Below, piece by piece: positions 13,200 through 15,029 of a stretch of DNA of 15,029 nt. Position numbers and translations under genes: made by a program. The notes beneath the pieces were generated by a model that was not told where the DNA came from, did not search any database, and saw only the letters and a list, made by a program, of their open reading frames with translations. The DNA comes from CAZNLL01 sp964573885 (lineage in GTDB: Bacteria; Desulfobacterota; DSM-4660; Desulfatiglandales; Desulfatiglandaceae). Every line of letters begins with the position of its first letter. Position 1 is the stretch's first letter. Where the stretch lies: contig CAZNLL010000101.1 in the NCBI GenBank assembly GCA_964573885.1, positions 1 to 15,029 of the forward strand, in the 5' to 3' direction.

Positions 13200-14304
13200 T
13201 CTCGGGCGGGGCCAGGAAGCGGATGGGCGGGCCCCAGGTGCCGGTGCCCCGGCTTACATAGAGCCAGGTGTCTTGGTCCAGCCGGGTCAAACCCCACTTG
13301 GCCGGGTACACGATCTTGCTGAGCAGGGAAAAGGGAAAGATCTGGCCCCCGTGGGTGTGACCGGACAGCTGGAGATCAAACAAGGGAATCGAGACCTTGT
13401 CCACCACGGGCTGGTGTTTCAAGAGCACCGTAAAGGCTGCCTTGGAAGAAGACGCCAAAGCCTCCCTTTCAGAGCCCGCATCGATCTGAACCCGGTTTCT
13501 CACCGCCGGATCATCCACCCCCACCAGGGTAATCCATTCATTGACCTTGGCTTCTTCATAGGAAAGGGGCGTAAACCCGGCCCGCTCTGAAAAGGCCCGG
13601 GCGTGGCCGAGCCCCACGTAGGCCTCGTGGTTCCCGGTGACCGCATATTTTCCCAAGGGCGGTTTGAGGGCCTCAAAAATGGGGGCGAACCTCTCCAGAT
13701 GATCGGCCTGCATGTCCATCAGGTCGCCCGTGGAGACAATTACATCAGGCTCCACGGATTGAATGGCCCGGGCCATGCGGCGCACGTAATCCTCGTCGGT
13801 CAAGAGGCCCAGGTGAAGGTCCGTGATCTGGACGATCCGGAAGGGCTTTGATGAGGCGGGAAGTTTGGACGTGGGTATGCGCACCCATTCGAGATTGATC
13901 TGCCTGGCCGCGAAAAACCCATATCCCGTGGCCCCCAGGGCCGCCAGGGCCGCCACGATCACCGCCGCCTGGGGCCAGGGCCAGGGGAGGGGATTTGAGA
14001 GGGCGGGCCACAGCCGGGCGCCTGCCTTTCCGATCAGGCCCAGGACATCCAGGGCCAGGGAGCAGGAAAAGAAGAGGAACACAAACCCCATCCAGGTGTA
14101 GCCCACCCAGGCCAGGGGGGTTGTCAGTGTGGTGATCCCCACCCTGGTAAGGATGATCACCGCCAGGGGGGCCAGGACCAGGAGGGCCAGGCAGGCGGCG
14201 ATGACCCAGTGGCCGAAAGGGACCACCAGGATGATCTTTCGATACACATAGTAGTGGATGAGGCCGTAGAGGGAGATAAAGGTGCTGATAATGATGAAGA
14301 CCAT
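13153..14304 (-). CDS. Membrane-anchored metallophosphoesterase (YaeI/YkuE-like)
   Basis: From the ATG at 14304 this is 383 residues: an N-terminal membrane part with about four helices (1-18, 32-52, 66-88, 111-133), then a calcineurin-like phosphoesterase domain. The full metal and catalytic set is visible: TDLHLG (D162, H164), STGDLMD (D194), TGNHEAY (N225, H226), KHQP (H297) and SGHTHGGQIFP (H316, H318). Relatives in this family act on phospholipid-type or other phosphodiester substrates; the substrate here is unknown. The frame continues to a TTG at 14394, but that has no Shine-Dalgarno. The ATG at 14304 follows a GGAGGGGAG tract at a longer-than-usual 17 bases and is the first ATG, so it is preferred with some doubt. 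It overlaps the cyclase-gene end by 47 bp. Confidence 0.9.
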   Translation of the reverse strand: MVFIIISTFISLYGLIHYYVYRKIILVVPFGHWVIAACLALLVLAPLAVIILTRVGITTLTTPLAWVGYTWMGFVFLFFSCSLALDVLGLIGKAGARLWPALSNPLPWPWPQAAVIVAALAALGATGYGFFAARQINLEWVRIPTSKLPASSKPFRIVQITDLHLGLLTDEDYVRRMARAIQSVEPDVIVSTGDLMDMQADHLERFAPIFEALKPPLGKYAVTGNHEAYVGLGHARAFSERAGFTPLSYEEAKVNEWITLVGVDDPAVRNRVQIDAGSEREALASSSKAAFTVLLKHQPVVDKVSIPLFDLQLSGHTHGGQIFPFSLLSKIVYPAKWGLTRLDQDTWLYVSRGTGTWGPPIRFLAPPEITVIEVRPRASRPPS

Positions 14305-14788
14305 GGTCTGGTTTTTTTGTTCTCCCCTCCTCTCAGTCCCGATTTCGGCTACCAGGGTGAAAAGGCTCCAAAACCCGCGGCCGGCAAGGGCCAAGCACCG
14401 CCGCTACGGAATTTTTCCCCGTATTTACCCCGTTTTTCCATGTATTGACGTCCTTGACATATAAAGCGGCATTTCAAGCTGTAGAGAGCAAAATGCCCAA
14501 TTCTTAAGCGCCCTTTATGGAACTACGGGGTTCATTTTATAATCCAGAAAGCGCCTGTAAAGCAAGCAAAAGATCCCCCCTCAAAAACCTGGATTTTTCT
14601 TGATTTTTGAGTCTTTTTTTGTATGATTTTCCCCAGTCTTAATTCCCTTCGAACAACTCCCTTTGTTTCCAGGGGTTCCGGCCGTGAAAGCGATCCTAAA
14701 ATTGTGCTTATCCCGTTCCTGGTAGAACATGCCCTTAAACGGGAAATAACTCTCACCACTCATTAGTTGGCCTTTGGAGAAATAGATA
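14305..14788. other. Intergenic, AT-richer region with a terminator-like hairpin
   Basis: About 480 bp between the phosphoesterase and GIY-YIG gene starts. Base composition shifts toward AT from about 14410. A terminator-like hairpin lies at 14580-14620. A minus-strand frame at 14532-14759 has no recognisable domain and crosses the hairpin, so it is not called a gene. No confident promoter was identified. Confidence 0.5.
14580..14620 (+). terminator. Rho-independent terminator-like hairpin
   Basis: CTCAAAAA (14580-14587) pairs with TTTTTGAG (14604-14611), followed by TC and seven T residues (14614-14620). The stem is AT-rich and the loop is 16 bases, so it is weak. No rightward gene was found between 13199 and this point, so what it would terminate is unclear. 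Confidence 0.4.
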
Positions 14789-15029
14789 ATGATCAGATCA
14801 TATGGACTGTTTTGGAAAAGCGACGAGGTTTTTTGGGGTAAACAGAAGAACCCGGGGAGTCTTTTTGGTGTAAAGTCACAGAGCAGCAAAGCTATCGCGA
14901 TCGATTTCCGGGAGCAACGGGGCATCTATGCGCTATACGCTGACTATGAACTTGTTTACATTGGCCAAACTGGTGCGGGCACGGACAGACTATTCAACCG
15001 CTTGAAGTTCCATCTGTCAGACCACTTAG
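14789..15029 (+). CDS. GIY-YIG nuclease family protein, N-terminal part (cut by window edge)
   Basis: An ATG at 14789 opens a frame that continues without a stop for 80 codons to the right edge. An in-frame TAG lies at 14783-14785, and GGAG nine bases upstream is a usable Shine-Dalgarno. The first 44 residues (starting MIRSYGLFWKSDEVFWG) precede a GIY-YIG domain: GIYALY (45-50), VYIGQTGAG (56-64), the catalytic-type arginine region DRLFNRLKFH (66-75). GIY-YIG domains cut DNA with a metal ion and occur in repair, restriction, homing and phage-defence proteins. The metal-binding glutamate and C-terminal part lie outside the window. The gene is more AT-rich than its neighbours, consistent with transfer, though no mobile element is visible. 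The domain call is good; the role is open. Confidence 0.82.
   Translation, partial: MIRSYGLFWKSDEVFWGKQKNPGSLFGVKSQSSKAIAIDFREQRGIYALYADYELVYIGQTGAGTDRLFNRLKFHLSDHL

Noticed and set aside
14305..14394. TTG start at 14394 for the phosphoesterase
   Set aside because: There is no Shine-Dalgarno and the added 30 residues are polar with no family support. The ATG at 14304 begins directly with a membrane helix.
14532..14759. Minus-strand 75-codon ORF in the right-hand intergenic region
   Set aside because: It has no recognisable motif, poor start context, and crosses the terminator-like hairpin.

Overview
The window is about 15 kb of GC-rich bacterial chromosome. Gene content and style suggest an anaerobic, Desulfobacterota-like (former Deltaproteobacteria) organism: CoA-thioester catabolism with a CaiB/BaiF CoA-transferase, a DUF362 protein, a zinc-ribbon/cyclase/AAA/TPR protein, and intergenic arrays of imperfect 9-bp repeats. 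The phylum is inferred from protein style; no rRNA or tRNA gene is present to confirm it. No CRISPR array, insertion sequence, integrase or origin was seen.

Region 1 (61-6936) is a catabolic-looking cluster in three transcription units. A leftward pair encodes a crotonase-family enzyme and a GntR/FCD regulator. Across an AT-rich divergent control region (1609-1879), a rightward set encodes an MFS carboxylate-type transporter, a small VOC (glyoxalase-fold) protein and a family III CoA-transferase. Converging on it, with a 14-bp overlap, is a leftward pair encoding an APH-fold phosphotransferase of the acyl-CoA-dehydrogenase-associated type and an FMN-dependent hydroxyacid-dehydrogenase-fold protein. 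A plausible reading is uptake of an organic acid, activation by CoA transfer, and isomerisation or oxidation of the acyl chain under GntR control. The substrate cannot be named. Three of the enzymes (crotonase, FMN protein, VOC protein) lack residues diagnostic of their best-known relatives, so textbook names should be used with caution.

Region 2 (6937-9881) holds a DUF362 protein with a four-cysteine C-terminal set, and a secreted single-Cache sensor protein on the opposite strand. All three intergenic gaps contain related 9-bp-period repeat arrays. Two good sigma70-type promoters lie back to back at 7023-7104, and the gap before 9882 holds a short leader ORF with a strong Shine-Dalgarno sequence and several inverted repeats.

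Region 3 (9882-14304) encodes a 1105-residue signalling protein (double zinc ribbon, class III nucleotide cyclase, AAA/NACHT-like ATPase, TPR repeats). It overlaps by 47 bp a convergent membrane-anchored metallophosphoesterase.

Region 4 (14305-15029) is visibly more AT-rich. After about 480 bp without a gene, it contains the start of a GIY-YIG nuclease-family gene that runs off the right edge.
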